A stretch of DNA of 64,000 bases from Theropithecus gelada (lineage: Eukaryota > Chordata > Mammalia > Primates > Cercopithecidae). Made by a program: the position numbers and the translations under genes. The notes under the pieces are model-generated. The model saw nothing but the letters and a program-made list of their open reading frames with translations, did no database searches and had not been told where the DNA came from. The DNA is taken from the NCBI RefSeq assembly GCF_003255815.1, contig NC_037682.1, positions 5,929,115 through 5,993,114 on the forward strand. The letters run 5' to 3'. Within the stretch, counting starts at the first letter, position 1; each line of letters begins with the position of its first letter. Positions 22,486 through 34,490 of this stretch are shown piece after piece.

Positions 22486-23924
22486 CCCCCGGGATCTCGG
22501 CCCCACACCCTTGGGCCCTCTCCCTCCTCCCCGTAGTGACCGCTGTGGAGTGGCGGCCGCAGGAGGCAGAGGTTGGACTGGTGGGTGGGGTGGGGCCGTC
22601 TGCAGAAACTCCCAGCGCAAAGGCAGAGCTCGGGGTGGGGCCGGGCTCCAGAGCAGGCATTTTACAAGGCGGTATGTGGCTGGTCACGGCAGCTACACGC
22701 CCAGTGACTCACCCGGCCTCCCCCTCTGACTCCGAGGAGCGGATTGCAGACTTTTTCCAGCATGCATGCGTGCAAGAGGCACTGAGTAAGCTGACCGCCT
22801 CCATCCAGCCCCCTGAAGCCCAGCTCTTTCCCAGCGCTTGAGCTGGTCCTCTTGGGCCTGTTTGGGCACCAGATCCTATGGTCTAGTTCCCCAACCCAGA
22901 AGTGTGTCCAGGTCACCCACAGGAAAGAGAAGCTAAGGAGTGGGATTTGGGGCGAACAGACCGGCAGAGAGGTTGAGTCGATAAATGTATTTAGAGAATG
23001 GCAGGGAGGGAGCAGGGCCCCCTTACGGTGCTTGCCCTGACCTCGAAGAGTCTCCCCAGAGGTTTGCTAACGCCTCCAGTCCTGTTTTCAGGCTCCCCTT
23101 GACCTGAGCAGGCTGGGAGGTTCCTCCCTTTACAACAGGGTGTCCAACCCCGAGAACAGTCTCTCAGGACCCAGCTTTCTGCCGGAGCTGGGAGTCACCT
23201 GAAGGCGGCAGAATGGATCCTGCCTTCATAACCTTGTCTTTTGTTTTGTTAGGGAGCCCCGAGCAGTGGGAACAGAAGCCAGGCTTGTGGGGGAGACGCT
23301 GGATATGGGAAGGGGAGTGACCGTTCTCCAGGCAGGCAGCCTTTGCCTCTGGGAGGAGAGGTCGGAGGGGACCGCCTGAGAACAGCAGCCGGCCTGTAGA
23401 GAGATGGGTTGTTTGGCCCGCACAGCGTGTTTAAATGTTAACATTTAAAGATCGGGTATTTCACATTCCAGTCTAGAGTTCAGGCTTCTCTTCAGGGAGC
23501 GGGGGAGGACCATCAGCCACTCCAGCCCACCCAAGCCCTGGCCCCCACCGGCTGGAGCACAGCAGGCCACCCGCTTCACTCTTGAGAGGGGCTCTCGGGT
23601 TTGCCACTGTGCCCCCCTCATCTATTCCTTGCACCTGGCCCACCTGCATGCATTTATACAGATGCCTAGACGCTGAAGGCAGGACGGATACTCCACTGGG
23701 ATGCACTCTTACAGCCACACCAACGGTTAAAGTATCGAAATGCTTCCTTGCAGCTTGATAAACAGCTGCTGCCTCTCCCCCACCCCAGGGACCCCCGGAC
23801 TTTCCCACAATCTGGAAACCCCAAGGGCAACCCTGGCTCATCAGGGAGCCACCTCTCATCCCACTAGAGGACAGGGTCCGGCTTCGGGGAAGGTCGAGGT
23901 CCACTTGTTTTTTTTTTTTTTTTC

Positions 23925-24126
23925 TTTAAATGTAACTTACAAGTGATTTTATTTCTTCAAATAGTTTCGTGTTTTTTGAAACCTTGCAAGATTTTGGAAG
24001 AATAGTACAATACCCACCAATACTTCACCTCAGCTCAGCCATCATTAAACCTTCACCGCAAGTGCTTTCTCTGTATCTCCTGACAGATAGACCTTTTCCC
24101 AGAATGATCTGAAAGTAAATTGCAAG
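23925..24126 (+). mobile_element. L1M fragment, left arm of an inverted repeat
   Basis: Old L1 3' sequence. Bases about 23990-24115 reappear in inverted orientation at about 24650-24800 with an estimated 85 percent match. Confidence 0.6.
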
Positions 24127-24424
24127 ACTGGGCCCAGTGGCTCACGCCTGCAATCCCAGCACTTTGGGAGGCCAAGGCAGGCAGATTACCTGAGGTCAAG
24201 AGATTGAGACCAGTCTGGCCAACATGATGAAACCCCGTGTCTACTAAAAATACAAAAATTAGCGGGGCATGGCGGCATGTGCCCGTAATCCCAGCTATCA
24301 GGAGCCTGAGGCAGGAGGGTTGCTTGAAGCTGGGAGGCAGAGGCTGCAGTGAGCCAAGATCGCGCCACTGCACTCCAGCCTGGGTGACAGAGCGAGACTC
24401 CGTCTCAAAAACAAACAAACGAAA
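24127..24424 (+). mobile_element. AluS-type element in L1M
   Basis: Sense Alu flanked on both sides by GAAAGKAAATTGCAGA-like L1 sequence, so it interrupts the L1M fragment. Confidence 0.92.
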
Positions 24425-24850
24425 GGAAATTGCAGACACCAAGCCCTTGACGCCCAAATAGCCTGTATCTTCTAAGAACAAGGGCATTCCTGCAGCCACA
24501 TAGTGAAAATGTGCGTATCCATGGCACATTGTCACATTCAAAAGCTGCAACAGTGATGCAATGCCACTCTCTCTGCACCGTCCATACTCACATCTCCCCA
24601 GTGATCCCAACCATATCCTTTCCCGCAGTTGTTGAGATCCAGCGTATAATCCAGGATTCTGGATTTATTTTCAGATCTTTCTGGGAAAAAAGTCTATCTG
24701 TCAAGAGATAGAGAGAAAGCACTTGTGGTGAAGGGTTAAGGATGACTGAACTGAGGTGAAGTACTGGTGGGCGTTGTACTATTCTTGCAATCCAGGATTC
24801 TATCACTGTGTTTCGGAGTCATGTCTCTTTGATCTTCTTAAAAATGGAAA
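24425..24850. mobile_element. L1M fragment continuing, then its inverted partner
   Basis: Continues the L1M 3' sequence to about 24640. The reverse-complement copy then runs from about 24650 to 24800 (GGGAAAAAAGTCTATCTGTC and GGTGAAGTACTGGTGGGC are complementary to bases near 24100 and 24020). Confidence 0.6.
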
Positions 24851-24853
24851 GGC

Positions 24854-25140
24854 TCGGCTGGGCGTGGTGGCTCACACCTATAAACCCAGCACTTTGGGAG
24901 GCTGAGGCAGGTGGATCTCCTGACGTCAAGAGATCGAGACCAGCCTGGCCAACATGGTGAAACCCCGTCTCTACTGAAAATATGAAAATTAGCCGGACGT
25001 GGTGGCATGCACCTGTAGTCCCAGCTACTCAGGAGGCTGAGGCAGGAGAATCGCTTGAACCTGGGAGGCAGAGGTTGCAGTGAGCCGAGATCACGCCACT
25101 GCACTCCAGCCTGGGCGACAGAGTGAGACTCCTAAAAAAA
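24854..25140 (+). mobile_element. AluS-type element
   Basis: Full-length sense Alu close to the MRGPRF acceptor side of the intron, tail AAAAAGAAAAGAAAG. Confidence 0.92.
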
Positions 25141-25510
25141 AAAAAAGAAAAGAAAGAAAGAAAGGCTCTGCAATTTTTTTCTTGTGTGACTTGGATGTTT
25201 TTTGGACAGTCTACTCTGACCAGTGGGCAGCCTGACACCCTTCCTGGGCACTGTCTGGTGCTACCCCCACTCCTATAGGCGCCATTCTGTGCTGCTAGCT
25301 CAAGACTCTGGGACAGAGAGTTCACATGGGTTGGGGTCGGGATGTTTGAGAATAGAGTTGCAGCCAGTTACCTGCTCCACAGCCACTGCCCTACAGACCC
25401 CCTCCCTGCCCCAAGTCCCTAATCGGGAGCCCCCCACGCTAGGTCCCAGGTGCAGATCTGCGGGTGGGGACCAGCCAGCATCACAGGTGTCCCCCTCTGC
25501 ACCTGTGCAG

Positions 25511-26494
25511 ATGTGCCCTGGCATGAGCGAGGCCCCGGAACTCTACAGCCGGGGATTCCTGACCATCGAGCAGATCACAATGCTGCCGCCTCCGGCCGTC
25601 ATGAACTACATCTTCCTGCTTCTCTGCCTGTGTGGCCTGGTGGGCAACGGGCTGGTCCTCTGGTTCTTCGGCTTCTCCATCAAGAGGAACCCCTTCTCCA
25701 TCTACTTCCTGCACCTGGCCAGTGCCGACGTGGGCTACCTCTTCAGCAAGGCGGTGTTCTCCATCCTGAACACGGGGGGCTTCCTGGGCGCGTTTGCCGA
25801 CTATATCCGCAGCGTGTGCCGAGTCCTGGGGCTGTGCATGTTCCTCACCGGCGTGAGCCTCCTGCCGGCCGTCAGCACAGAGCGCTGTGCGTCAGTCATC
25901 TTCCCCTCCTGGTACTGGCGTCGGCGGCCCAAGCGCCTGTCAGCCGTGGTGTGCGCCCTGCTGTGGGTCCTGTCCCTCCTAGTCACCTGCCTGCACAACT
26001 ACTTCTGCGTGTTCCTGGGCCACGGGGCCCCGGGCGCGGCCTGCAGGCACATGGACATCTTCCTGGGCATCCTCCTGTTCCTGCTCTGCTGCCCGCTCAT
26101 GGTACTGCCCTGCCTGGCCCTCATCCTGCACGTGGAGTGCCGGGCCCGACGGCGCCAGCGCTCTGCCAAGCTCAACCATGTCATCCTGGCCATGGTCTCC
26201 GTCTTCCTGGTGTCCTCCATCTACTTAGGGATCGACTGGTTCCTCTTCTGGGTCTTCCAGATCCCGGCCCCCTTCCCCGAGTACGTCACCGACCTGTGCA
26301 TCTGCATCAACAGCAGCGCCAAACCCGTCGTCTACTTCCTGGCCGGGAGGGACAAGTCACAGCGGCTGTGGGAGCCGCTCAGGGTGGTCTTCCAGCGGGC
26401 CCTGCGGGATGGCGCTGAGCTGGGGGAGGCCGGGGGCAGCACGCCCAACACGGTCACCATGGAGATGCAGTGCCCCCCGGGGAATGCCTCCTGA
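25511..26494 (+). CDS. MRGPRF: MRGPRF main coding exon, Mas-related GPCR F (residues 17-343)
   Basis: Class A seven-transmembrane orphan receptor of the plasma membrane (other names RTA, GPR140, GPR168). From the literature it is found in smooth muscle, aorta and fibroblast-type cells, and no agreed ligand is known. The exon starts right after a good acceptor (pyrimidine run, then CTGTGCAG at 25503-25510) and encodes 327 residues plus a stop. Visible landmarks are TM1 with GNG at residues 61-63, D89 in TM2, ERC at 140-142 instead of DRY, a basic third intracellular segment (RARRRQR), and KPVVY at 287-291 instead of NPxxY. The lysine is shared with human MRGPRF. The tail is short and ends in CPPGNAS. 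The frame is intact, and the GC-rich codons contrast with the repeats around it. The ORF extends upstream to 25223, but that part is intron. The assignment is secure; the function is inferred from the family. Confidence 0.97.
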   Translation: MCPGMSEAPELYSRGFLTIEQITMLPPPAVMNYIFLLLCLCGLVGNGLVLWFFGFSIKRNPFSIYFLHLASADVGYLFSKAVFSILNTGGFLGAFADYIRSVCRVLGLCMFLTGVSLLPAVSTERCASVIFPSWYWRRRPKRLSAVVCALLWVLSLLVTCLHNYFCVFLGHGAPGAACRHMDIFLGILLFLLCCPLMVLPCLALILHVECRARRRQRSAKLNHVILAMVSVFLVSSIYLGIDWFLFWVFQIPAPFPEYVTDLCICINSSAKPVVYFLAGRDKSQRLWEPLRVVFQRALRDGAELGEAGGSTPNTVTMEMQCPPGNAS

Positions 26495-27380
26495 GAGCCT
26501 AGCGCCTGGAGGAGGCAGGGGCAGGAAGCGGCCTCCGGGACCCTTTGCCTTGGGACAGGGATGGGCACCTGCCTCTGAGTCCACAAAGGAGAAGAAACAT
26601 GTGTTTCCTCTCCTCGGGCCTCCTTCTCCCTGGGCTGGGGACTCCATGGGTGGCTGGAAGACTGGGCAGCCACCTGCAAACAGACGCTGTGGCCCCTGCC
26701 CGGCTCCCCCAGCCATTCTGCTCCCCTAGAGACCGGTTGTACAGAAGTTGCCCCTAGGTGGTGGGGGCCCCTCCTTGCCCCAGGCTGGTCGGTAAATGTG
26801 AGGAGGTGGTCACCCAGCCCAGCCACCTCTGCCTCTTGGGTCAGCCCTCCTTGACCGTGTCCCAGCCAGCGCCAAGCCAGCAGCTCGTCCCTGCCATTTG
26901 GGATTGTTCCCGAGGTTCGATCCTCTCAAGGCAGCATCGGTGAACAAATCCGAAGGAAACGGTGCCTGGAAGAAGGTTCTGGTTCACATGCCTTGTAGCT
27001 AAGTCTTTCTGCAGACAACTTCCCTGCCCTCGGTCAAGTCATTTGGTGACTTTGATGGGGGGGATTTCTGGTCACGTCAAGGTGCTGGAGACAGGAAGGA
27101 CCTTTGGCCGCCTTGGGTCGTTGACCTGCCTTTTCTGACTCTGGGGCGGTCCAGTCCTGGGCTGCCTCCGGGAGCACTCAAGGTATCCCGCAGGCCATGA
27201 GGACCCACTGGGCAGCTCCTGGACAGCCTCTTGGCTCCAGCCCCCACCCGAAAGTGGACACTGGTTCCGCCCTGGCCACCTGGGGACTGGCACTATGGTG
27301 CACAGTGGCCCAATGTAGCCAAAGGAAGTTTTATAAAAGACAGTAAAATGTATATCAATAAACATTTCCTAACTTGCAGC
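26495..27380 (+). other. MRGPRF: MRGPRF 3' UTR
   Basis: About 0.9 kb of unique GC-rich sequence runs from the MRGPRF stop codon to a canonical AATAAA. It has no repeats I recognise. The exact cleavage point is inferred to lie 10-25 bases past the signal. Confidence 0.65.
27357..27362 (+). terminator. MRGPRF: Polyadenylation signal AATAAA of MRGPRF
   Basis: AATAAA lies in an A/T-rich pocket within otherwise GC-rich DNA, 863 bases after the stop codon. It is the first clear canonical signal downstream of the gene. Confidence 0.7.
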
Positions 27381-29667
27381 CAAGAAGGCTTCATGCCCAT
27401 GGTCATACCCCGGGTCTCCGTTTCCCACAGTGAGGACGCCCAAGGAAGGGCACAGAGTCCTGGGACAGGTGGCACCCCCTGCCAGCTCTCCCGCACACTG
27501 TGCTCTTTTCCTCTGCTCTCAGGCCTCCTCCTGGGGCTGGGGCTGCACACGCCCATGTTCCTGTTCCTGTGGCTTGTCCACTCCCTGCCAGAGGGAGCTG
27601 TGGTCAGCCAGGCTGTCCTCTGCCAGCGTATCCCATTGCCTCTTCTCAGCTCAGAGGCCCCCATGGCCTCTGGGAGCCTCCGCTCTCACCTCCTCCACAC
27701 CAGGCCCTGATCCTGCCTGTGTCTACCGGAGGCTCCATCGAGTGGGTTGCTGCCTCTCCTCCTGTTGTCCCTGTTCGGGATGCCCCTGTCCGTCCTGGGA
27801 TCCCTGAGCCAGCCTCCCAGTGCCCAGACACCTCTCTACAGCCCAGCGATAGGCTGGGCACCCTCCCAGATGACAGCCCAACCAGGGCCAGGCTAGAAGG
27901 TTACCTCTCTGGCCCTTTTGCCTCTGGTCAGCCCCCAGAAGGGCCCCGTCCTGGGTTCCTGGTGTGCAGCCTAGGACCTTGGCTCCTTTGAGACAAGCCT
28001 TAAGGCAAGCCTGCTCACCCCATGGTCCCATGGAGAGAGATCATGGCAGAGGTATTGGCGCCCCCAGTCAGGAGACGTGGCTGACAGAGCTGGGCTCTGC
28101 AGAGCAGGGCAGAGGAGAGCCGGGAGTGGGCAGGCGGGCAGCACTCTGAACTCCGAGCTCCAGGTGGGAATGGGTAGAGGCATGGGCAGTACTGCCAGGC
28201 TCAGCCACCCAACCGCCTGGAACCTGGCCTTTGATTGCAGACCCTGGAGCCTGCTCGGCCTGCCCCTGGTGAAGTGGTCCAGCCCTCGGTGGGCTGACTG
28301 CCCAAGTCTATGGCCCTGATGGTTCACTGCCCAGCCACCCTGACCTCCACTGCCCTCCTGCCCACTCAGCCCACTGCTCCTCCATGCTCCCCTTTCTAAC
28401 AATCCTGGCCAGGTCCTCTCAGCAACGCCACCATTCTATGAAAAGAGGGGATCTCGTGTGGCCCAGTTGTAGTGGTTCCAGGACCTCTAGGTGATGAAGG
28501 TCGCATGTCCCCACCTGCTCCTTCCCAGTGCCCGGAAAGAGCCCTGCCATCCTCCAAGTCCTGCCCTCCCCAGCACTGCTCAGAGGATCCCGGAAGAGCA
28601 GAGCTGGAGACCACCACATCCAACAGGTCATTTCCAGGGACTCAGAGAAGCCAGGTGGGACCCTGAGCAGACACACCAGGAGGCAGGGCTGGGACCTCGT
28701 CCAGTGGCGAAAGCTCCCACCAGCTCAGGCATCCTAGCTACACAAGTGGGCAGCAGCACGTCCCTGTCCTGAAGGTGGCTGGGGGGCCATCTGGGGTCCT
28801 GGCTCCTCCTCAGGGCCCAGAGCATCCCAGTTCCTGCAAATTCACCTCTTCTTTAGGAGTCCCCACCCCAGGACTCCAGCCCTGAGCCCTCGTGGGGAGC
28901 TGCTGACCTAGAAGGAAGGGGCCTCCCTGCCTGGGTGCAGCTGCAACAGCTCAGAGCCCAGGCCGGTGAGCAGGTGAACAGCCTCACCCAGTAGTAGGGC
29001 CTGGAGGTCAGGAACAGGCTGGGTCCGACTCTAGGAGGAGGCATCTGCCCTGATGGATCCTAAGGCGGGAGGGACAGAGGTGAACCCCGGGAACTGGGCC
29101 TCCCCCAACCTCTGGCCCTTCTCAGGTGCAAGTCTTTGCAGTCTTGCTAGGGAACAAGCTTTCTTCCCCTCCATCCCCCCGCAAAGCCCCAGGAGGATTC
29201 CTGCACCTCCCTGGACCACCTCATTCTCTGTGCTAATGGAGGGAGACTGCACAGATGATTAGATGAGCGGGAACTGCCCGCTCTCCACCACTTGCCTCCT
29301 CCTTCCTTTGGTATTTAATTATTAACGTGGACTTGGGAGGAGCCGGAGGCTGCGGGGGAGATTTCCATCCCACAGCTCTGGGAAGAGGATCCACAGCAAG
29401 TCACAGAATGGAGAGTGGGGCGTGGGACCAGAGTGTCCGGGCTGCCCTGGGGTTGCAAAGCCGACTTCTAACAGCCATGTGGTATGTGGGAAGGGTGGGG
29501 TGAAGGGGCAGGGATGGGGGCACCAGGCAGGGCAGAACTCTCCACTTTTCCGTGCTTCCTGCCACCCACTATCTCTATAAAAATAAGCTGCTCTTTTAGA
29601 CGATGCAAGGGATAAGCAAGGCCAAATTTGGAAAGTCAAGAGCAAGTCTCAGGAAGGCAGAGGGCTG
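27381..29667. other. Intergenic GC-rich DNA downstream of MRGPRF
   Basis: Unique sequence with no recognisable repeat or gene; open frames on both strands are composition-driven. A longer MRGPRF 3' UTR isoform cannot be excluded. Confidence 0.45.
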
Positions 29668-29750
29668 CCACCTATGAGCCATGGGACCTCAGTCTTGCTG
29701 TGCCTCAGTTTCCTTGGATAAGTCGGTTACAGCACCAACCTCCAGGAGCT
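29668..29750 (-). mobile_element. MIR fragment
   Basis: GGGACCTCAGTCTTGCTGTGC with CTCAGTTTCCTTGGATAAGT is the reverse complement of the MIR core. Confidence 0.55.
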
Positions 29751-30904
29751 GGTGCAGTGGCAGGGGGCGGCGGTCAGTATGCCTGATTGCCCTGGTCGGG
29801 CGTTCAGGGCAGGGAGCAGAGTGGCCAGCGCAGAAGGGATGTGCCTGTGAGTGGTTTGTTCCCAGCACCGATCCGCTGTTTGGGGACATACTATGGGCAG
29901 TGGCCGCTGGCCAAGAGCTGCATGTAGGTTTTCTGTTGACTGTCCATGCAGGGCTACACAGCCCATACTGTCAGCCTCAGCTGAGGAAGTGGGGGCTCAT
30001 GAATGGAGTTTCTCATCCAAGGTCAGTCGCACTGATGGATGGCCCTGGCTGGAGGCCCACATCACCATCCAGGGACTCCCCATAGTGGCCTTCCTGTTGT
30101 CCTGGAGGCTCAGCTCTCTGACCTTCCATCTCCCGTCTGCAAAGCACTGGAAGTTGGGGTTCTGGGGAGATGCATGGAGTGGCCTGGACATGCCCATCAC
30201 AGCCCTAGGATAACCCAGATGGGCCATCGAGACCTATCCACACTCTGTGGAGACCCATGGAGGAAACAGCTCAGTTTCAGGCTGTAGGTGTCTGAATCAA
30301 AGAGGGGACTGGGAACGAGGTGCTCAGGGGACACTCAGCAAACGGCCTGAACGCTGATGCCTCTCCAGTCTCTGTCTCCCGTCTTCACAAAAGGAAACGG
30401 AACGCTTCTCCGGCGTCCACCCAGCTCTCCCGGATCCCCTGCCAACTGTCGTTTTCAGATAACTTGAATTTTATATTTTATGCCAGGATTTTTAAGCCCC
30501 CAGGATCTTTTCACATCCGCACAGCTTGACTCGGAATCCTCAGCCAGGACCATCCTTCCTCGGCAGGACCCAGGGCCTCATCTAGAAGGCAGGGCAGGGA
30601 AATGAGGGTCTATCTATGGCCCGGCCCCTCAGCACACAGGGAGATGACCAGTCCTGGGAAATGTGCCCGTCGACGGGCTGGTGGCAAGGTCAAAAAGCTG
30701 GGCAAACACATTGCAGAGAACCGTCCCAAACCAAAACCACTGAGAGCACAAGTGCAAAAACATTCCCTTTTAAGCCAGCAGGGGCTTGACAGTTGGAGAA
30801 CTTGAAAACAACAGGGCACAGTTCTCAAACTCAAAACTCATGGAAAACTCTGCGCGGGTGAGTCACGGTGCCAGCGCCAAGTTTCCTGGCATGGAAGAGG
30901 AGGC
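29751..30904. other. Intergenic DNA without recognisable genes
   Basis: Unique sequence; an AP-1-like GTGAGTCA lies near 30858. Nothing else assigned. Confidence 0.4.
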
Positions 30905-31200
30905 TTCCCCGCTCACGCAGGTTTTTTTAAACGTCTTTTTAATTAATTGAATTCAGACCTAATTTACATAAAATAAAACTGACCCATTTAATATACAGTT
31001 TAATTATCTTGGACAAATGTTTATGTGCCCATGTCATCAGAATGTTTCCATCCCCGCCGCAGAAACACTTCCATCATCCCCCCAACGTTCCCTGGCACCA
31101 CTGGGCGGTCGGTCCAGCCTTAGGCACACCCCTGCCCCCACCTGGGTGGACCATCTCTGCTTTTCTGCCACTACAGATTGGTGTCCTAGGCAGACTTTTA
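30905..31200. mobile_element. L1M 3' region fragment
   Basis: AATTTACATAAAATAAAACTG, GACAAATGTTTATGTGCCCA and CCATCTCTGCTTTTCTGCCA resemble the 3' UTR of old L1 elements. Strand uncertain. Confidence 0.55.
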
Positions 31201-31560
31201 CAGTGTATCAGACAGGGTGCTGGGTGGAAAGTAACAGAAACTCCAGGTTCATCTAGCTTTGGCATGTGGGGTAGCTGGGAGGTATGTGTATATTTAAGGG
31301 AGTTTACTGACTCACATACCCAGAAAGTTCCAGAAGTGATTCTGGCTTCAGACACAGCTGGATCCAGGGCCACAAATGATGTTCGCTAGGCCACTTCTCC
31401 TTTCCCTGTTTTCATCCCTGCTTTGATCTGGGTTCCACTTATTCTCAATGGAAAAACTAAATGGCAGGTAAGCAGCAGTTCTCGGTTCATCTCCTACAAA
31501 TTCTGCAATCCCAGCAGAAAGAGCACCCCTTCCTGGGGATTCCAGCTGAAGTCCTGATAT
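31201..31560. mobile_element. Ancient interspersed repeat, copy 1 of 3, family not named
   Basis: The CTTCAGACACAGCTGGATCC region resembles sequence near 33590 and 54500 (TTCARGMAYRGCTGGATC-like). A repeat family is likely but I cannot name it. Confidence 0.4.
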
Positions 31561-31700
31561 CAAGCACACTGGCCAGGCCAGGGGCACACACCCTCCTGGG
31601 AGCTGGAGGCAGGGATGGGGGACAGGGGGTGACAGTCGCCCCACCTAAGCTCAGTGGACTGAAAACGGGGAAGAGGTGTACCCGAGGTAAAACTGGCAGG

Positions 31701-32008
31701 CATGGCTGGGCGTGGTGGCTCACATCTGTAATCCCAGTATTCTGGGAGGCCAAGGTGGGTGGATTACTCAAGGTCAGGAGTTTGAGACCAGCCTGGCCAA
31801 TATGGCAAAACCCCATCTCTACTAAAAATACAAAAATTAGCCAGGCGTGGTGGCGGGCGCCTGTAATCCCAGCTACTCGGGAGGCTGAGGCAGGAGAATC
31901 CCTTGAACCTGGGAGACGGAGGTTGCAGTGAGCTGAGATCACACCACTGCACTCCAGCCTGGGCGACAGAGTGAGACTCTGTCTAAATAAATAAATAAAT
32001 AAATAAAC
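31701..32008 (+). mobile_element. AluS-type element
   Basis: Full-length sense Alu with an (AAAT)n tail. Confidence 0.92.
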
Positions 32009-32289
32009 TGGCAGGCAAACAGCAGATGTTGACCACGTTCCTCCCCTCAGTCCACCCTCTACGTGTCCACTTCTTTCCTACCTATGATTTTTAAATGCTC
32101 CCACCCAAAATCTGTGGCTGTGTGATTTCCAACATAAAATGCCTTCCTTCCCCACAGAAGAGAGACGACCAAAGTCAACTGCAGGGCCTGCCTCCCCAGC
32201 TCCGAGCCCAGGCCCTGGGTGTTACTCACGCCACCCTCCGTCAGAGCCACAAACACCTCCTCTTTGAATGGTACTTGTAGTACTTTCTG

Positions 32290-32672
32290 TGGATGCTGTC
32301 ACCAATTCACCAATACCACAGACTGGCGGGGGCACTGAAACAACAGAAGTTTACTTTCTCTCAGTCCTGGAGTCCAGAAATCCAAAATCAAGGTGTGGCA
32401 GGGCCGGTTCCTCTTGAGGCCTCTCTCCTTGGCTTGCAGATGGCCACCTTCTCCCTGTGTCCTCACAGGGTGGTCCCTCTGTGCCTGTTTGTGTCCTCAC
32501 CTCCTCTTATCAGGACTGCAGTCAGATTGGATTCGGGCCCAGCCTGGTGACCTCATCTTAACATCATTAACCATTTAAAGACCCTTTCTCCAAATATGAT
32601 TACATTCTAAGGTACAGGGGGGTGGGGGTTCAACATACAAATTTTGGGGAGACCCCCTTCAGGCCACAGCAG
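32290..32672 (-). mobile_element. MLT1A-like MaLR LTR
   Basis: CTTGGCTTGCAGATGGCCACC, TTATCAGGACTGCAGTCAGATT and TTTGGGGAGACCCCCTTCAGG match the reversed MLT1 pattern across about 380 bases. Confidence 0.7.
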
Positions 32673-33439
32673 TGCCCTTTGGCCAAAAGATGGTCACTTT
32701 CCAGACACACAACACACAGTGGAAAGGAAAAAGGAAATAACAGCATTTTTTTTCTTAAATTCCCACTTGGAAAGGAAAAGGAAAGAACAAAAACACACGA
32801 TGTTTGTTGGTCTGCGGCATATTCTGTGCTGGACAGGAAACCAGCAGCGTAAGGGGGGTCTCGATCAGCCCACCGGTGTGGCAGCCAGAATCCAAGACGG
32901 CCCCCAGCGATGCCGCCTCCCCCTCGTGTCATCCCCTGCCTGTGCGTATGGGCTGTACTAAGTGGCTTGCTTCTAACCGATGGAACACAGCAAAGCTGAT
33001 GACGCTGCCCGGCACCGTGACTTCCACCTTGCAAGCAGACTCTCTCCCATGCTGGCTTCAGTGAAGCCAGCTGCCGTGTTGTGAGCTGCCATATTGGAGA
33101 GGCCCCCACGGCAAGCCATTGAAGGCAGCTTTTGGCCAACAGCCAGCAACAAACAGAGGCTCCCAGCCTGGCAGCCAGCAAGGAACCGAACCCTGCCAAC
33201 AACCACATGAGTTTGAGAGCAGATTCTTCCCCGAGAGAGCCTCAGATAAGACATCTGTGGGGACCACTCCTGATGTCACACGTTCTTTAAAGGCCTGGGG
33301 AAGCAGAGCTGAGCTGCCTCCTGACACACATGGCCCAACGCAGAAAGCGGGACTTTACCAACCTCACGGTGTCATCCCACCAGGACCCAGTCAATTGCAC
33401 ATGTAAAGGCAGGTATTTGCAATAAGCCTCTTTGCCTCT
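32673..33439. other. Intergenic DNA, probably part of old LTR/ERV relics
   Basis: Mixed sequence beside the MLT1 relic; no gene or named repeat. Confidence 0.35.
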
Positions 33440-33640
33440 TTTAGGTATTGGTTTTTCCACTGGTCAGGAATCTTTGTTGCAAATGACAGAAACCCCATTG
33501 AAACACACACATGTGCACATGCACGCGCACACACACACACACCCACACACACAATGCACTGGCTCCTATTACTAAAAAGTCCAGGCAAAGATGGGCTTCA
33601 AGAACAGCTGGATCTAGGTGCCTGGATCTGGGGACTCTGT
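33440..33640. mobile_element. Ancient interspersed repeat, copy 2 of 3, with an (AC)n run
   Basis: Shares TCAAGAACAGCTGGATCTAG with the copies at 31.2-31.5 and 54.4-54.9 kb. A CA-rich microsatellite (about 33505-33552) sits inside it. Confidence 0.4.
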
Positions 33641-34354
33641 CAATCAGCTAGCAATTAGTCAAAAAATACGAGCATCTCTACATGCCAGGCAATGTTCTAG
33701 GCACAGAAGGCATGAAAAATGTGAGAACTGCCACCTTTTGGAAGCTTATGTCTTTCTGAGCAGTCTGTCTCTGTCTCTTGGGTCCTGGCCCATTCTCAGA
33801 CAAGATCTCCCCTCCTGGAGAAGAGACAGGCACTGTAGCCCCAGCAGAGCAAACATAGAAAAAAGAGGCCACGGAAGTCCTCACCATCACTGCAGAGGCA
33901 GCACAGCCCACGCCCCTAAGACTGTCCCCAAGTCAGTTGCCTAGAGTCACTTCTGTGACCAGCCTCCATGTCTGGGGTCCTCGCTTTTTCTTTCCTCATG
34001 CACATTTGTTCAAAGCAGATGCCCAGCATCTCCCACGCCTATACCTCTTTCCACTGCAGGGCGGGGCAGTGAGAATGAACACTATGCTAGCTCGAGGACC
34101 GTCCTAGAGACTCAGCCATCCGCTGCACTACCCGCTGCACTACGGCCCACCCAGCACCTGCTCCAGGTCAGTACCCCCACAGGCCAAGGGACACGGGTAA
34201 GACGCCGGCCTCCATCCTGCCCTTGGGGGACTGACACATCAGAACTCTTCACTCGCCAGGCAGGAAGGGGGCCTCGGCTGGTGTGGGGAAAGGCCTGCCC
34301 TACCGTCGGCCTGTGTGGCATGTGTGTGAGCTCCCCTTCTTTCCAGGAATGGAG
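33641..34354. other. Intergenic DNA with L2-like traces
   Basis: CATGCCAGGCAATGTTCTAGG near 33680 fits L2 or MIR; the rest is unique. Confidence 0.4.
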
Positions 34355-34490
34355 GGAGGCCCTGAGGGACGACAGGCATTTTGGTGAGGACTCTGAGGCT
34401 CAGAGAGGTCACCTGAATGGTGTGGTTCCCCGACTCATAAGCAGCGGAACTCAAACTGGAAGTAGGATCCTGGGCTCCAGGCCCAGCTCT
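34355..34490 (+). mobile_element. MIR fragment
   Basis: GACTCTGAGGCTCAGAGAGG and the following AAACTGGAAGTAGGATC fit the MIR core. Confidence 0.55.

Larger units (their letters stand above)
21778..25510 (+). other. MRGPRF: MRGPRF coding intron, GC-AG type
   Basis: The 3733-base intron begins GCAAGT and ends CTGTGCAG. The first half is unique GC-rich DNA with several AP-1-like TGAGTCA/TGACTCA sites (22235 and 22705 areas) and one MIR. The second half holds L1M fragments and two sense Alus. A conventional GT donor near 21790 would be in phase 1 and would break the frame into the phase-0 acceptor, so it is not preferred. Confidence 0.8.

Noticed and set aside
25223..25510. N-terminal extension of the MRGPRF frame from 25223
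   Set aside because: The 96 extra codons have no receptor similarity, and the segment ends in a strong splice acceptor directly before 25511. It is intron read-through.
25450..26418. 322-codon second open frame over MRGPRF
   Set aside because: It overlaps MRGPRF in another frame and is rich in Pro, Gly and Arg, as expected from high-GC codons. A shadow frame.
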